Of a stretch of 64,000 nucleotides of DNA, positions 52,398 through 61,530 are shown one piece after another. This stretch comes from Candidatus Gastranaerophilales bacterium HUM_1. GTDB taxonomy: Bacteria > Cyanobacteriota > Vampirovibrionia > Gastranaerophilales > Gastranaerophilaceae. How positions within the stretch are numbered: the stretch's first letter is position 1; each line of letters begins with the position of its first letter. The notes below the pieces were generated by a model, which did not search any database, was not told the origin of the DNA, and saw nothing but the letters and a program-made list of their open reading frames with translations. The translations under genes and the position numbers were made by a program. The stretch is from assembly GCA_002103105.1 (NCBI GenBank), contig DAAY01000008.1:186001-250000 (forward strand). The letters run 5' to 3'.

Positions 52398-53549
52398 TTA
52401 TAATTGATTATCATATATAAGAATAGAGGTTATTTTATTCCAATCAAATTTATATCCTATACCAGAATGAAAAACACGGCTCGCACTAGCTGGACGTAAC
52501 AACTCAAATTTATTCCATAATTTTATTTCGTCTCTTATATATCCGTTTTTTGCATCAGTTGTAACTGCAGTTGGTTTCCTTTTTCCAATACACCCATTAT
52601 TCGTCAAAAATTCATCTAACAATTTTATGTAATCTTTTTGCAAAGAAGGTACTCCGTCTTTTTTTTGAATTTCTTGAAATTTATCAACTAATTTTATTAG
52701 TTCCAAGTGTTTCCCCTTGACTAAAATTAAATATGCTAAACAGTATTTAAATATTTTACTATCAGGACCGTACTTCTTACCTATTTCTAGCAACTTTAAT
52801 CCAGTATTTGTAAGCCTACATTCATCTCTTCCCCATAAATCCAACTGCACCAGTGGAATTTTATAATTTTGTTTTTCTGATCTGTATGATTCTTCTGTTG
52901 CTTTCTTATTCCGTGGCATCCCATTCCACTGTTTTGTATGTCCATTTATCATCATCTTATAAAAGTTAGGATATATTTTATTTGTATATATATCGCCAGA
53001 TTCATCTGAATATCTGAAACTTAAATTTAATAAATCATACAATTCATAGTGACTCATATCACGCCACCAACACCAAAATGTTTCAACTTTATTTTGCCTA
53101 ATCTCACTAAAATTTTCTCTTTGATTTAATATTGGGCGCAATAGCCTTATTGTATTGCTATTAAAATCATATTCATACAATGAAGTCCCTACATTTATAA
53201 ATTCAGCAGAATTTAAAGTATCAGCAACAAATTTTGCAATTGGAAACCCATCATCGGCAATATGGGGAATTATTAAGCCAGAATATGTGTGTTTTTGTAA
53301 GTATGCTAATGATTGTCCCAAGCCTGTTAAATATTCTCTTTTGGATTGGAATGGAGGTTTAAATTCTAATGCGTATGTTGCTTTTAATTCTTCATCAAAA
53401 CAGACATAATCCGGTCTCGGCCAATCCCAATCCCCAATTCTGATTATTGAAGGAGAAAAGATTTGCTTAAAATCATTATCCTTTGTACGAATACGATTTA
53501 ATATTTTATTACCATAAAAAGTAGATAAATCATCATGCAATTCACCCAT
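52398..53549 (-). CDS. Type II restriction endonuclease, PD-(D/E)XK
   Basis: 383 residues. Near the N-terminus RPDYVCFDEELKATYALEFKPPFQ gives the catalytic pattern PD-x(n)-E-x-K (Asp about 46, E-x-K about 62-64), typical of restriction endonucleases. The rest (CWWRDMSHYELYDLLNLSFRY ...) is unrecognised. AAAAGGAGTAG lies before the ATG, 4 bases after the second methyltransferase gene, so it is the last gene of a three-gene operon. Position and motif make it the cognate endonuclease. Specificity is unknown. Confidence 0.82.
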   Translation of the reverse strand: MGELHDDLSTFYGNKILNRIRTKDNDFKQIFSPSIIRIGDWDWPRPDYVCFDEELKATYALEFKPPFQSKREYLTGLGQSLAYLQKHTYSGLIIPHIADDGFPIAKFVADTLNSAEFINVGTSLYEYDFNSNTIRLLRPILNQRENFSEIRQNKVETFWCWWRDMSHYELYDLLNLSFRYSDESGDIYTNKIYPNFYKMMINGHTKQWNGMPRNKKATEESYRSEKQNYKIPLVQLDLWGRDECRLTNTGLKLLEIGKKYGPDSKIFKYCLAYLILVKGKHLELIKLVDKFQEIQKKDGVPSLQKDYIKLLDEFLTNNGCIGKRKPTAVTTDAKNGYIRDEIKLWNKFELLRPASASRVFHSGIGYKFDWNKITSILIYDNQL

Positions 53550-53553
53550 ATTG

Positions 53554-54597
53554 CTACTCCTTTTCTAAAATTTTAGAAATATGTTCTGCTAAAATTTTTG
53601 CTAACTTAACTGGAACAGCATTCCCCACTTGAATACACTGATTCTGTCTAGTTCCACAAAAGACCACATCATCTGGGAATGTTTGTATTCTTGCGGCTTC
53701 ACGTACTGTTAAACTTCTATTTTCTGTAGGATGTAATGGAAAAGCATTATGACCAGGGACCATTGTTGTCGCAGGCTTGTTGCGACTCAATCTTTTATAA
53801 ACATGGCTAAAATTTTTAATTTTATTTATTTTGTAGTCACTTCTTGAACCATAAGATACTTTTTCGGGTAATCCTTCCTTTGGGATTCCTTCTCCTTCTT
53901 TTATACATTTGATACGTTCTTCAACTATTTTATTATGTTTCATTGGGTTATGATTTGGTATTATGTCTTCTTTCCCAACTAAATCATTAATTACTGAACC
54001 CACTGTTTTATAATTATTTTTTGAATACCTCTCCTTTGGAAATGAAGGTTGAATATTCAAATCATTTCTTGTCCCTATAAAAAAAACTCTATTTCTTAAT
54101 TGTGGAACTCCATAATCTGCGGCACACAATACCTTTGAAAGAACATTATATCCTATATTATTAAATTCACTTTCTATTGCCTGTTTAATTTTGCCACCAT
54201 CAGATGATAACAAACCTCTAACATTTTCCATTAAAAAAATTTTAGGTTTAATAACATCTACAAAACGAATAAATTCAAAAACAAGTTCATTTCTAGGATC
54301 TTTAACTAGTCTTTTCCCAATAGTAGAAAAACCTTGACAAGGAGGACCACCTATTATAACATCCACGTTGTTCTCAAACGGAATTAATCTATCGGAATCT
54401 ATTTTTCTAATATCTTCGGACAACAAAGGAATCTTTTCATAATTTAATTTATGTGTTTGAACAGCAGGTTCCCACATCTCAACTGAGAAAATAGGATCAA
54501 AATTCGCATCAATAAATCCACGTAGGAATCCTCCTGCGCCACTAAATAAATCTATAAAAGTTAATTTATTTTTGTTTCTGTTTTTTATAGTACTCAT
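53554..54597 (-). CDS. DNA (cytosine-5) methyltransferase, second of two
   Basis: 347 residues with all main m5C motifs: I FIDLFSGAGGFLRGF, IV VIIGGPPCQGFSTIGKR (catalytic Cys), VI FLMENVRGLLS, VIII near FFIGTRND, IX LTVREAARIQTFPDDV and X QVGNAVPVKLAKILAEHI. The variable target-recognition region lies between VIII and IX. It is very similar to the preceding methyltransferase in the conserved parts and overlaps it by 32 bases. Confidence 0.95.
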   Translation of the reverse strand: MSTIKNRNKNKLTFIDLFSGAGGFLRGFIDANFDPIFSVEMWEPAVQTHKLNYEKIPLLSEDIRKIDSDRLIPFENNVDVIIGGPPCQGFSTIGKRLVKDPRNELVFEFIRFVDVIKPKIFLMENVRGLLSSDGGKIKQAIESEFNNIGYNVLSKVLCAADYGVPQLRNRVFFIGTRNDLNIQPSFPKERYSKNNYKTVGSVINDLVGKEDIIPNHNPMKHNKIVEERIKCIKEGEGIPKEGLPEKVSYGSRSDYKINKIKNFSHVYKRLSRNKPATTMVPGHNAFPLHPTENRSLTVREAARIQTFPDDVVFCGTRQNQCIQVGNAVPVKLAKILAEHISKILEKE

Positions 54598-55603
54598 CTA
54601 ATTCTTTCTTAATTTGTTTAGCCCATGCTTTAGCCATTTTTACAGGGACTGCATTACCAACTTGCATACATTGTTTATCTCTTGGCCCAACAAAGATATA
54701 ATCATCTGGGAATGTTTGTATTCTTGCGGCTTCACGTACTGTTAAACTTCTGTTAAGCCAAGGATGAATAGGAAAAGCATTATGACCAGGTACCATTGTC
54801 AAAGAAGGTTTATTTCTATGTAAACGTTTAAATGTATTCCCAAAATTTTTACGATACAACTCTGGTGGTAAGTTGTGTTCTGGCAATCTTCCTCCCTCTG
54901 GGATAAGCTCATATCTTCTTATATTAATTTCACCATGTTTTAATGCAACATGGTTTATAGATTTGTCATCTGCAATATTTGCCAAATCACCAATAGCATC
55001 ACCTACTGTACACCATGTGTTCTTCCCTTTTTCTGAATTCGTTTGTTTGGGAGGAGTCATTTTTATATCAACTCGATTTCCATAGAAAAAAATCCTGTTT
55101 CTGATTTGAGGAACTCCATAATCTGCGGCATTGAGAATAACATAATTGAAATCATAGCCTGTTGACTTGAAAGTTTGTTTTATTTCTTCAAAAATAGCCC
55201 CATGGTCCCTCGTGACAAGACCTTCAACATTTTCCATGAGAAAAAATTTTGGTTTTAAACATTTTAAAACTCGAATATATTCTTTGAATAATGTATTTCT
55301 TGAATCAGCTTGATATCTTTTCGTAGGATCCGAAGATATTCTTTTCCCAATAGTTGAAAAACCTTGACAGGGGGGGCCTCCAACTAAAACATCAACCTCG
55401 CCTGATATATATTTTGATAATATTTTTTCATCTAGTTTTCTAATATCCATCCTTAAAAAAGGAATCTTGGGTCTATTCATTTTATGAACTTTTTCACAAT
55501 ATTCATCAAAGTCAGTTGAAAATTTAATATCAAACCCAACTTCTTCAAATCCTAATTCCAGTCCTCCAGCTCCAGAGAACAAATCAACAACAGTATACTT
55601 CAC
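54566..55603 (-). CDS. DNA (cytosine-5) methyltransferase, first of two
   Basis: 345 residues with motifs I VVDLFSGAGGLELGF, IV VLVGGPPCQGFSTIGKR, VI FLMENVEGLVTRD, VIII RNRIFFYG, IX LTVREAARIQTFPDDY and X QVGNAVPVKMAKAWAKQI. The start is GTG with AAGGGG 5-6 bases upstream. The pair of related m5C enzymes with one endonuclease is the arrangement used for asymmetric targets, each enzyme protecting one strand. Confidence 0.95.
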   Translation of the reverse strand: MKYTVVDLFSGAGGLELGFEEVGFDIKFSTDFDEYCEKVHKMNRPKIPFLRMDIRKLDEKILSKYISGEVDVLVGGPPCQGFSTIGKRISSDPTKRYQADSRNTLFKEYIRVLKCLKPKFFLMENVEGLVTRDHGAIFEEIKQTFKSTGYDFNYVILNAADYGVPQIRNRIFFYGNRVDIKMTPPKQTNSEKGKNTWCTVGDAIGDLANIADDKSINHVALKHGEINIRRYELIPEGGRLPEHNLPPELYRKNFGNTFKRLHRNKPSLTMVPGHNAFPIHPWLNRSLTVREAARIQTFPDDYIFVGPRDKQCMQVGNAVPVKMAKAWAKQIKKELDEYYKKQKQK

Positions 55604-56009
55604 AATTTCCCCTTCAATTCTCTTTTATAATACTAACATAAATATCGCAAATTTCTAATATATTAAGTTTGTTACTCCCGACTTTTTATAATATTTTACC
55701 AACTCTTTTCAAAAAATTACCAATTATAAATTTAGTGAAAATTAGCATAAAAATTTTATATGACTATGAAAAATTTATGAGAAATTCAAACTACCAACTA
55801 TACAGAAAGCCTCAAAATGCTTGCAATATTCCAAATTAGCGCTAATTCCGGATATAATGGAGGGGGGGGGGATACCGACTACTCTCAAACTCCCAAATAA
55901 TAAAAAAAAGAGAATAAATGAAAATATCAATCTAAAAAATTTACAACTTTTTGCGACTTTTTGAATTTTTGGAACAAAAGATACCCCAATGTTGACGGAC
56001 GTAGAACAT
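55604..56009. other. Non-coding gap with a poly-G tract
   Basis: No credible gene. A TATAAT box at 55854-55859 (plus strand) is followed within 3 bases by a run of ten G (55862-55871), striking in AT-rich DNA. The left part is the upstream region of the methyltransferase operon. Confidence 0.6.
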
Positions 56010-56753
56010 TTAGAATCTGCTGATGATTTTTAAGTATTCTTTTTGTGATTCTAAAACCATCTCTGAAATAAAATTAATAAAATCAGCGTTATTGCCATTA
56101 TTAGTTTTTTGAATTGCTGAAATGTAATCTGCTCTTACAACTGGTGGGATTACTACGATATTATAACCGCTTTGTAATAGCGCTAAATTCATTAGGAGTC
56201 GAGCAACTCTACCATTCCCATCCGTAAATGGGTGAATATTTACGAAAATTATATGTACCATTGCAGCATATTCAACAGGATGCAATTTTTCTTTTAATTT
56301 TGGTAACTGCAAAATGAACTCATGCATTTTCTCATCAAGTTCTTCTGGTTTTGGTAATTCAACATCTGAACCAGTTATTATAATCTGTGAGGTTCTATAT
56401 TTCCCTGCTTTTTCATTATCTATTTTTTCATAGAATAATTTATGTAATAGCTTAATGTCATTTTCTGTAAAAGTTGTGTTTTTTGATAAATTAATTATTT
56501 CATCAAAAGCTTTTGCATGTCCGACTGTTTCATAGTGGTCTTTTAGAGGTTTTCCGCCAATTGTAATTCCATCTTCGAGAACAACTTTTGTTTCAATTAA
56601 GCTAAGAGTGTTACCCTCAAGAGCATTTGAAGTATAGGTTAAACCAATTTTATAATATTCTTTTACTTGCGTCAATGCTTCATTGGAGAGTGGTCTTAAC
56701 GCATTAATCTTAGCTTTATATTCATCATTTTGAGCAAAACAATTTTTGTACAT
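56010..56753 (-). CDS. Fic-family protein with inhibitory helix
   Basis: 247 residues. The Fic motif is HPFTDGNGRVARLL (about 174-187) with all catalytic residues. The N-terminal SNALEGN (about 37-43) matches the inhibitory (S/T)xxxE(G/N) motif, so this is a self-inhibited class II type. Fic enzymes transfer AMP or related groups to protein side chains. Family members in mobile DNA act as toxins or stress regulators. The gene stands alone between the restriction genes and tRNA-Arg. Confidence 0.93.
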   Translation of the reverse strand: MYKNCFAQNDEYKAKINALRPLSNEALTQVKEYYKIGLTYTSNALEGNTLSLIETKVVLEDGITIGGKPLKDHYETVGHAKAFDEIINLSKNTTFTENDIKLLHKLFYEKIDNEKAGKYRTSQIIITGSDVELPKPEELDEKMHEFILQLPKLKEKLHPVEYAAMVHIIFVNIHPFTDGNGRVARLLMNLALLQSGYNIVVIPPVVRADYISAIQKTNNGNNADFINFISEMVLESQKEYLKIISRF

Positions 56754-56789
56754 TTTTCCTCTTTATTAAGACAATTAGTGCAAATATTA

Positions 56790-56817
56790 CAAAAGAGCCA
56801 CTAAGGTGGCTCTTTTT
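56790..56817 (-). terminator. Hairpin after tRNA-Arg
   Basis: GAGCCAC/GTGGCTC with a TAAG loop, flanked by A and T runs. Confidence 0.8.
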
Positions 56818-56823
56818 ATAAAA

Positions 56824-56897
<74 letters not shown>

Positions 56898-56908
56898 TTA
56901 CGTTTCTT

Positions 56909-56936
56909 ATCTTAGCACGAAAATTTTTTCTTGCAA
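56909..56936 (-). promoter_or_regulatory. tRNA-Arg promoter
   Basis: TTGCAA and TAAGAT on the minus strand, 16 bases apart, 12 bases before the tRNA. Confidence 0.6.
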
Positions 56937-56969
56937 GTCTAATTTTTAAATTCATTTATTCCTCACCCA

Positions 56970-57025
56970 TAAAAGAAAAGAGCCATATTGGCTCCTGTTT
57001 ATGAATAGCTGGAAGTATGAAAAAG
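56970..57025 (-). ncRNA. Candidate small RNA 3' end, copy 2
   Basis: Bases 57003-57025 equal 37742-37764 (23 bases). In minus orientation this is followed by the hairpin GAGCCA/TGGCTC (56979-56993) and T-rich sequence. It lies between tRNA-Arg and alaS, and the rest of the 469-base stretch between fic and alaS is otherwise empty. Confidence 0.45.
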
Positions 57026-57222
57026 TTTTTAATTTTGTATTACAAATTTATTTAACTAGCAAAATATCCTACTTACAACTAATCAACTGTTCAGTTTTAT
57101 ACTATCCAAGTGGAGAGGTTTAAGTTAATAAAAATCCATATTAACTCATATATTTTTTCGGATTTTTTATGTTTAAGCTATAATTTTTCTATACTGTAAT
57201 TTAATATATAAAGGAAAAGATT

Positions 57223-59850
57223 ATGCTAAGCGGAAATGAAATTAGAAAATTATATTTAGATTATTTTAAAAACAAGCATCAACATACTATCGTTGAGAGT
57301 TCAAGCCTTGTTCCTGACAACCCAACAGTTCTTCTTACAACTGCAGGGATGTTGCAATTCCTACCAATATTTTTAGGAATTAAACCTTGCCCTTACGAAC
57401 CTGCTAGAGCAACTTCTTGTCAAAAATGTGCTAGAGCTGGTGGTAAAGATTCTGATATTGAAAATGTTGGTAGAACTCCTCGCCACCACACATTCTTTGA
57501 AATGTTAGGAAATTTCTCTTTTGGCGACTACTACAAAAAAGAAATTATTCCTTGGGCTTGGGAATTTGTTACAGAAGTCTTGAAATTAGATAAAGATAGA
57601 CTATGGATTACAATTTACGAAACAGATGAAGAAGCTTTTAATATCTGGAGAAGCGTAGGTGTTCCAGCAGAACGTATTAAACGTAAAGGTAAAAAGGACA
57701 ATTTCTGGGGCCCTCCAGGAGCTTCAGGTTCTTGTGGACCTTGTTCTGAAATTCACTACGATTTAGGCGAACAATACAAATGTGATGATCCTAATTGTGG
57801 TATTGACACTTGCGAATGTGATAGATGGGTTGAAATCTGGAATTTGGTATTCACTGAATTATACCAAGATGAAGAAGGAAACCAATCTCCACTAGGAAAG
57901 AAAAACGTTGATACTGGCATGGGGCTAGAACGTATTGCCATGGTTTGCCAAGGCGTTGCTTCTACATTTGAAACAGATTTATTGAAACCAATTATGGACA
58001 AGGTTTCTGAAATGAGTGGAGTTCCATACAAACAATCTGAAAAAACAGATGTGTCATTGAGAATTATTACAGATCACGCAAGATGTGTTTCTTTCCTAAT
58101 TTCAGACGGTGTTATCCCAGGGAATGAAGGAAGAAGTTATGTTCTTCGTATGATTTTGAGAAGAGCATTACGTCACGGAAAAATCTTGGGTATGGAATTA
58201 CCTTTCTTGTACAAATTAGTTGATGTAATCGTTGAAAATTATGGCGAAGCATATCCTGATTTAGTTAAAAATAAACAAAAAATCATTGATACAATTAAAA
58301 AAGAAGAAGAACGTTTTGCAAAAACTCTAGACAGAGGATACAAAATGTTAGACGAATTTATCGAAAACAAAAAAGATATTGATGGTGAAAGTGCATTCAA
58401 ACTTTATGATACTTTTGGTTTCCCATTTGAATTAACAAAAGAGATTGCAGCCGAACAAGGATTGAATGTTGACGAATCTGGCTTCAAAGCTGCAATGCAA
58501 GAGCAAAAAGAACGTGCAAAAGCTGCAACTGCAAAAATCAGTGTAACTGGAGATATGAAATACGCAAAAATCGAAAAAGAAGTTGGCTCAACTAACTTCA
58601 TCGGTTATACAGATAATGAATGTTCTGATGCTAAAATATTAGCTCAAGTTGAAGGCGAAGGATATGTTGACATTGTACTTGACAAAACTCCGTTCTACGC
58701 TGAATGCGGGGGTCAAGTTGGAGATAGTGGATACATCGAAAGCGAAAACTTGAAAGCTGAAGTTTTAACTACATTCAAAGTTAACGATTTATACGTTCAC
58801 AGATGTAATGTCTTAAATGGTGAAGTATCTATTGGAGATACAGTTAAAGCTTATATTGATGTTGACAGAAGAGAAAAAATTAGAGTTCATCACACATCTG
58901 CCCACTTACTTCAAGCAGCATTAGTTAAAGTACTTGGTTCAGAAGTAAAACAGGCTGGTTCTTATGTTGAAGAAAACCGTATGAGATTTGACTTTACTTT
59001 CTCTAGAGCTATGACTTCTGATGAAATTGTTAAGGTTGAAAACTTAATGAACAAATGGATTGGCGAAGGTTATAAAGTTAATACCAAAGTTATGGGAATT
59101 AAAGAAGCTGAATTAACTGGAGCAACTGCCCTATTTGGAGAAAAATACGGAGATACAGTTAGAGTTGTATCTATCGAAAAAGAAACAAAAGACGGTGTCG
59201 ATTGCATTTCAAAAGAATTTTGTGCTGGAACTCATGCCAGACAACTTGTTGATTTAAGAGTTGTTAAAATTATTTCTGAAAGTGCAATCGCTGCGGGTAC
59301 AAGACGTATTGAAGCAGCGGTATCAACGTCAGCAATAGAATACCTAAATGCAAAATCTGCTGAAATTGACAAACTATCAACTAAATTCAAATCTCACTTT
59401 GATGAAGTTGTTGAACGTGTTGAGAAATTGTCAGATGAAAATAGAGAACTTCAAAAAAATATTGAAAAACTTGAAGAAGAAAATGCAAGAAACAAATTTG
59501 CATCATTTATTTCAAAAGCTCAAGAAATTGAAGGCGGAAAATTATTCATCTCTAAAGTTGAAGGATTAAAACCTCTCGGAATCAAAATCGGCTTGGAATA
59601 TTTATCTAACAAACTTGGAAACAGCGTAATTATCCTTGCTGGAGAAACAACTGTTGCGGTTAAAGTTTCTGACAATTTTGTAAAACAAGGAATCAATGCT
59701 GGTAAACTTGTTGGAGAAATTGCAAGAGCAACTGGAGCAAATGGTGGCGGACGTCCAAACTTTGCTCAAGGAGGAGTTAAAGATTCTTCTAAATTAGATG
59801 AAATTTTAACTAAGGTTGAAGAAGAAATTAAATCCGCTAAAGTTCAATAA
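57223..59850 (+). CDS. alaS: Alanyl-tRNA synthetase
   Basis: It charges tRNA-Ala and edits Ser/Gly mischarging. The 875 residues are complete: the class II core (FFEMLGNFSFGDYYKKEIIPWAWEF; GPCSEIHYDLG; NTGMGLERIA-like VDTGMGLERIA), the editing domain with HHTSAHLLQAAL (about 555) and CAGTHA (about 666), a coiled coil (about 720-765) and DHHA1 C-Ala with GGGRPNFAQGG. A Cys-rich insert at 190-206 (CDDPNCGIDTCEC) may bind zinc. AAGGAAAAG precedes the ATG. The dut gene follows 16 bases later. Confidence 0.97.
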   Translation: MLSGNEIRKLYLDYFKNKHQHTIVESSSLVPDNPTVLLTTAGMLQFLPIFLGIKPCPYEPARATSCQKCARAGGKDSDIENVGRTPRHHTFFEMLGNFSFGDYYKKEIIPWAWEFVTEVLKLDKDRLWITIYETDEEAFNIWRSVGVPAERIKRKGKKDNFWGPPGASGSCGPCSEIHYDLGEQYKCDDPNCGIDTCECDRWVEIWNLVFTELYQDEEGNQSPLGKKNVDTGMGLERIAMVCQGVASTFETDLLKPIMDKVSEMSGVPYKQSEKTDVSLRIITDHARCVSFLISDGVIPGNEGRSYVLRMILRRALRHGKILGMELPFLYKLVDVIVENYGEAYPDLVKNKQKIIDTIKKEEERFAKTLDRGYKMLDEFIENKKDIDGESAFKLYDTFGFPFELTKEIAAEQGLNVDESGFKAAMQEQKERAKAATAKISVTGDMKYAKIEKEVGSTNFIGYTDNECSDAKILAQVEGEGYVDIVLDKTPFYAECGGQVGDSGYIESENLKAEVLTTFKVNDLYVHRCNVLNGEVSIGDTVKAYIDVDRREKIRVHHTSAHLLQAALVKVLGSEVKQAGSYVEENRMRFDFTFSRAMTSDEIVKVENLMNKWIGEGYKVNTKVMGIKEAELTGATALFGEKYGDTVRVVSIEKETKDGVDCISKEFCAGTHARQLVDLRVVKIISESAIAAGTRRIEAAVSTSAIEYLNAKSAEIDKLSTKFKSHFDEVVERVEKLSDENRELQKNIEKLEEENARNKFASFISKAQEIEGGKLFISKVEGLKPLGIKIGLEYLSNKLGNSVIILAGETTVAVKVSDNFVKQGINAGKLVGEIARATGANGGGRPNFAQGGVKDSSKLDEILTKVEEEIKSAKVQ

Positions 59851-59866
59851 GAAGAAAGGGAATAAG

Positions 59867-60304
59867 ATGACAGTATTGAAAATTGAAAAATTACCACACA
59901 ACAATATTTTGCCAGAATATAAAACAGAAGGAGCAGCAGGCATGGATTTATGTGCCGCAATTTCTGAGCCAATGGAATTGAAACCACTAGAAAGAAAACT
60001 TGTTCCAACTGGATTAAAAATCGAATTAGAACACGGCTACGAAGCACAAGTAAGACCTCGTTCTGGTTTATCTATAAAACACGGTATTACTTTAATCAAC
60101 TGCGTTGGTACAATTGACGAAGATTACAGAGGCGAAGTTTGTGTTCCTATCGTAAATATTTCAAATGAAACATACACAATTCAACCAGATGAAAGAATTG
60201 CACAAATGGTTATTGCTCGTGTTGAACAAGCAAAACTAGAAGTTGTTACGGAATTAACTGAAACAACTCGTGGAGAAGGTGGATTTGGTTCTACTGGAAA
60301 ATAA
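59867..60304 (+). CDS. dut: dUTP diphosphatase
   Basis: It hydrolyses dUTP to dUMP and keeps uracil out of DNA. The 145 residues hold the five trimeric-dUTPase motifs: GAAGMDL, RPRSGLSIKHG, NCVGTIDEDYRGE, RIAQMVI and RGEGGFGSTGK. I use the ATG with AAGGG upstream; an earlier in-frame ATG lies inside alaS. It is cotranscribed with alaS and ends at a strong terminator. Confidence 0.97.
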   Translation: MTVLKIEKLPHNNILPEYKTEGAAGMDLCAAISEPMELKPLERKLVPTGLKIELEHGYEAQVRPRSGLSIKHGITLINCVGTIDEDYRGEVCVPIVNISNETYTIQPDERIAQMVIARVEQAKLEVVTELTETTRGEGGFGSTGK

Positions 60305-60335
60305 AATAATTAAATACATTTATTGAATGATTACA

Positions 60336-60374
60336 AACACCATAGTCAGTACTAGAATGACTATGGTGTTTATT
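60336..60374 (+). terminator. Terminator after dut
   Basis: A 13-base stem, AACACCATAGTCA/TGACTATGGTGTT, and T-rich tail. Confidence 0.85.
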
Positions 60375-60405
60375 TATATTTGAATAAAGAAAGGAATTAT
60401 GAACG

Positions 60406-60756
60406 ATGAGTATGAATGCAAATCCACAGGTACAACCTCAAGCAGCTGAAAAATCATGGCTAGTTACAGCTCTACTATCATTTTTTGTAGGATTTTTGGG
60501 AATCCATAGATTTTACACTGGATATGTCTGGATCGGCATTGCTCAATTATTAACTTTTGGAGGATGTGGATTATGGGCATTGATTGACCTTATCTGTATT
60601 TTAGCTAACAAATTCAATGATGCTAAAGGAAAAACTTTAACAGATTATAACAAAGTTGTTGCAATTGTTCTAGGAGCTTTATTGGTATTATCAATTATTG
60701 TAGGAATGTTGTCAAACCTTCTTTCAATAGCAGCATTATTTGCAGGACAATCATAA
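60406..60756 (+). CDS. TM2-domain protein (first of two)
   Basis: 116 residues with the TM2 pattern SWLVTALLSFFVGFLGIHRFYTGYVWIGIAQLLTFGGCGLWALIDLICIL (G-HRFY-G, then W..ID) and a third hydrophobic helix at the C-terminus. TM2 proteins are small inner-membrane proteins of unclear function. It has AAAGG upstream and its own initiation region after the dut terminator. The second TM2 gene follows after 26 bases. Confidence 0.9.
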   Translation: MSMNANPQVQPQAAEKSWLVTALLSFFVGFLGIHRFYTGYVWIGIAQLLTFGGCGLWALIDLICILANKFNDAKGKTLTDYNKVVAIVLGALLVLSIIVGMLSNLLSIAALFAGQS

Positions 60757-60782
60757 GTAACAAATTAAGAGGAGATTTTTAA

Positions 60783-61166
60783 ATGGCTATTACAGAATAT
60801 GGTTCAGATACAACTCTGAACAAATTAGAAGGGAAAAACTGGGTTGCAACAATGATGTTATGTTGGACATTAGGTGCATTTGGAGCTCATCGTTTTTACA
60901 CAGGTAAAACAGGTACAGCATGGGCAATGGCAATTATGACTCTTACTTGTTGTTTAGCCCCTATTTCAGCAATTTGGGCAATGATAGACGGCATTATGAT
61001 TGCTATTGGTTCATGGAACCACGATGATGGAAGCGAATTATATGAAAGAATTAATTGGCTTGGCTATATTTATATAGCAGTTATGTTAATGACTATTCTT
61101 TACGTCTTATTACAATTGGCAATTTTCTTTGCAGCTTTAGGTGCTGGAGTTGCAGCTGGTTCATAG
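60783..61166 (+). CDS. TM2-domain protein (second of two)
   Basis: 127 residues. WVATMMLCWTLGAFGAHRFYTGKTGTAWAMAIMTLTCCLAPISAIWAMIDGIMIAIG is the TM2 core, with an additional C-terminal membrane helix (YIYIAVMLMTILYVLLQLAIFFAALGAG). AGAGGAG lies 8 bases before the ATG. Adjacent TM2 genes suggest a hetero-oligomer or a duplication. A terminator follows. Confidence 0.9.
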   Translation: MAITEYGSDTTLNKLEGKNWVATMMLCWTLGAFGAHRFYTGKTGTAWAMAIMTLTCCLAPISAIWAMIDGIMIAIGSWNHDDGSELYERINWLGYIYIAVMLMTILYVLLQLAIFFAALGAGVAAGS

Positions 61167-61183
61167 TTAAATAATAATTGAGA

Positions 61184-61218
61184 AAAAGCAGTATCGAAAC
61201 GTCGGTACTGCTTTTCTT
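61184..61218 (+). terminator. Terminator after the TM2 pair
   Basis: AAAAGCAGTA/TACTGCTTTT with a 12-base loop. Confidence 0.8.
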
Positions 61219-61230
61219 TTAGAGAATAAT

Positions 61231-61530
61231 ATGAAAATAGATAAAATCTTGATAAATCGAATATTTGTTTTGAGCTTGCCTTTTTGGTGTGCAATCTTGG
61301 CAAATTTGGCCGTAAAAGCTCATTTTAAGGTCTTTTGTTTATTTAAACTAATATTTCATCACGAATGTTTAGGCTGTGGAATGACAAGAGCGTTTGCAGC
61401 ATTGAGCAGACTTGAGTTTCAACAAGCGTATGAATACAATCCACGAGTCGTAATCGTTGCACCTCTTTTCATCTTGATATGGATTTTAATGATAAAACAA
61501 TCTTTTAAACCCAATAAAAAAGGAACCTAG
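61231..61530 (+). CDS. DUF2752 membrane protein
   Basis: 99 residues with two membrane segments and the DUF2752 motif HECLGCGMTRAFAALSRLEFQQAYEYNPRVV (C-x2-CG-x-TRA). Function unknown. Its last codons and stop lie inside a GGAACC/GGTTCC hairpin that is the first unit of a tandem repeat. It may share transcription with the TM2 genes, another family often found near it. Confidence 0.88.
   Translation: MKIDKILINRIFVLSLPFWCAILANLAVKAHFKVFCLFKLIFHHECLGCGMTRAFAALSRLEFQQAYEYNPRVVIVAPLFILIWILMIKQSFKPNKKGT

Noticed and set aside
55857..55901. A 14-codon ORF containing the poly-G tract
   Set aside because: It has no ribosome site and no continuation; there is no evidence that it is translated.
57002..57121. 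A 39-residue plus-strand ORF starting MNSWKYEK in the second copy of the conserved element
   Set aside because: The other copy lacks the ATG and reaches a stop after two more codons, so the conserved sequence is not coding on the plus strand.
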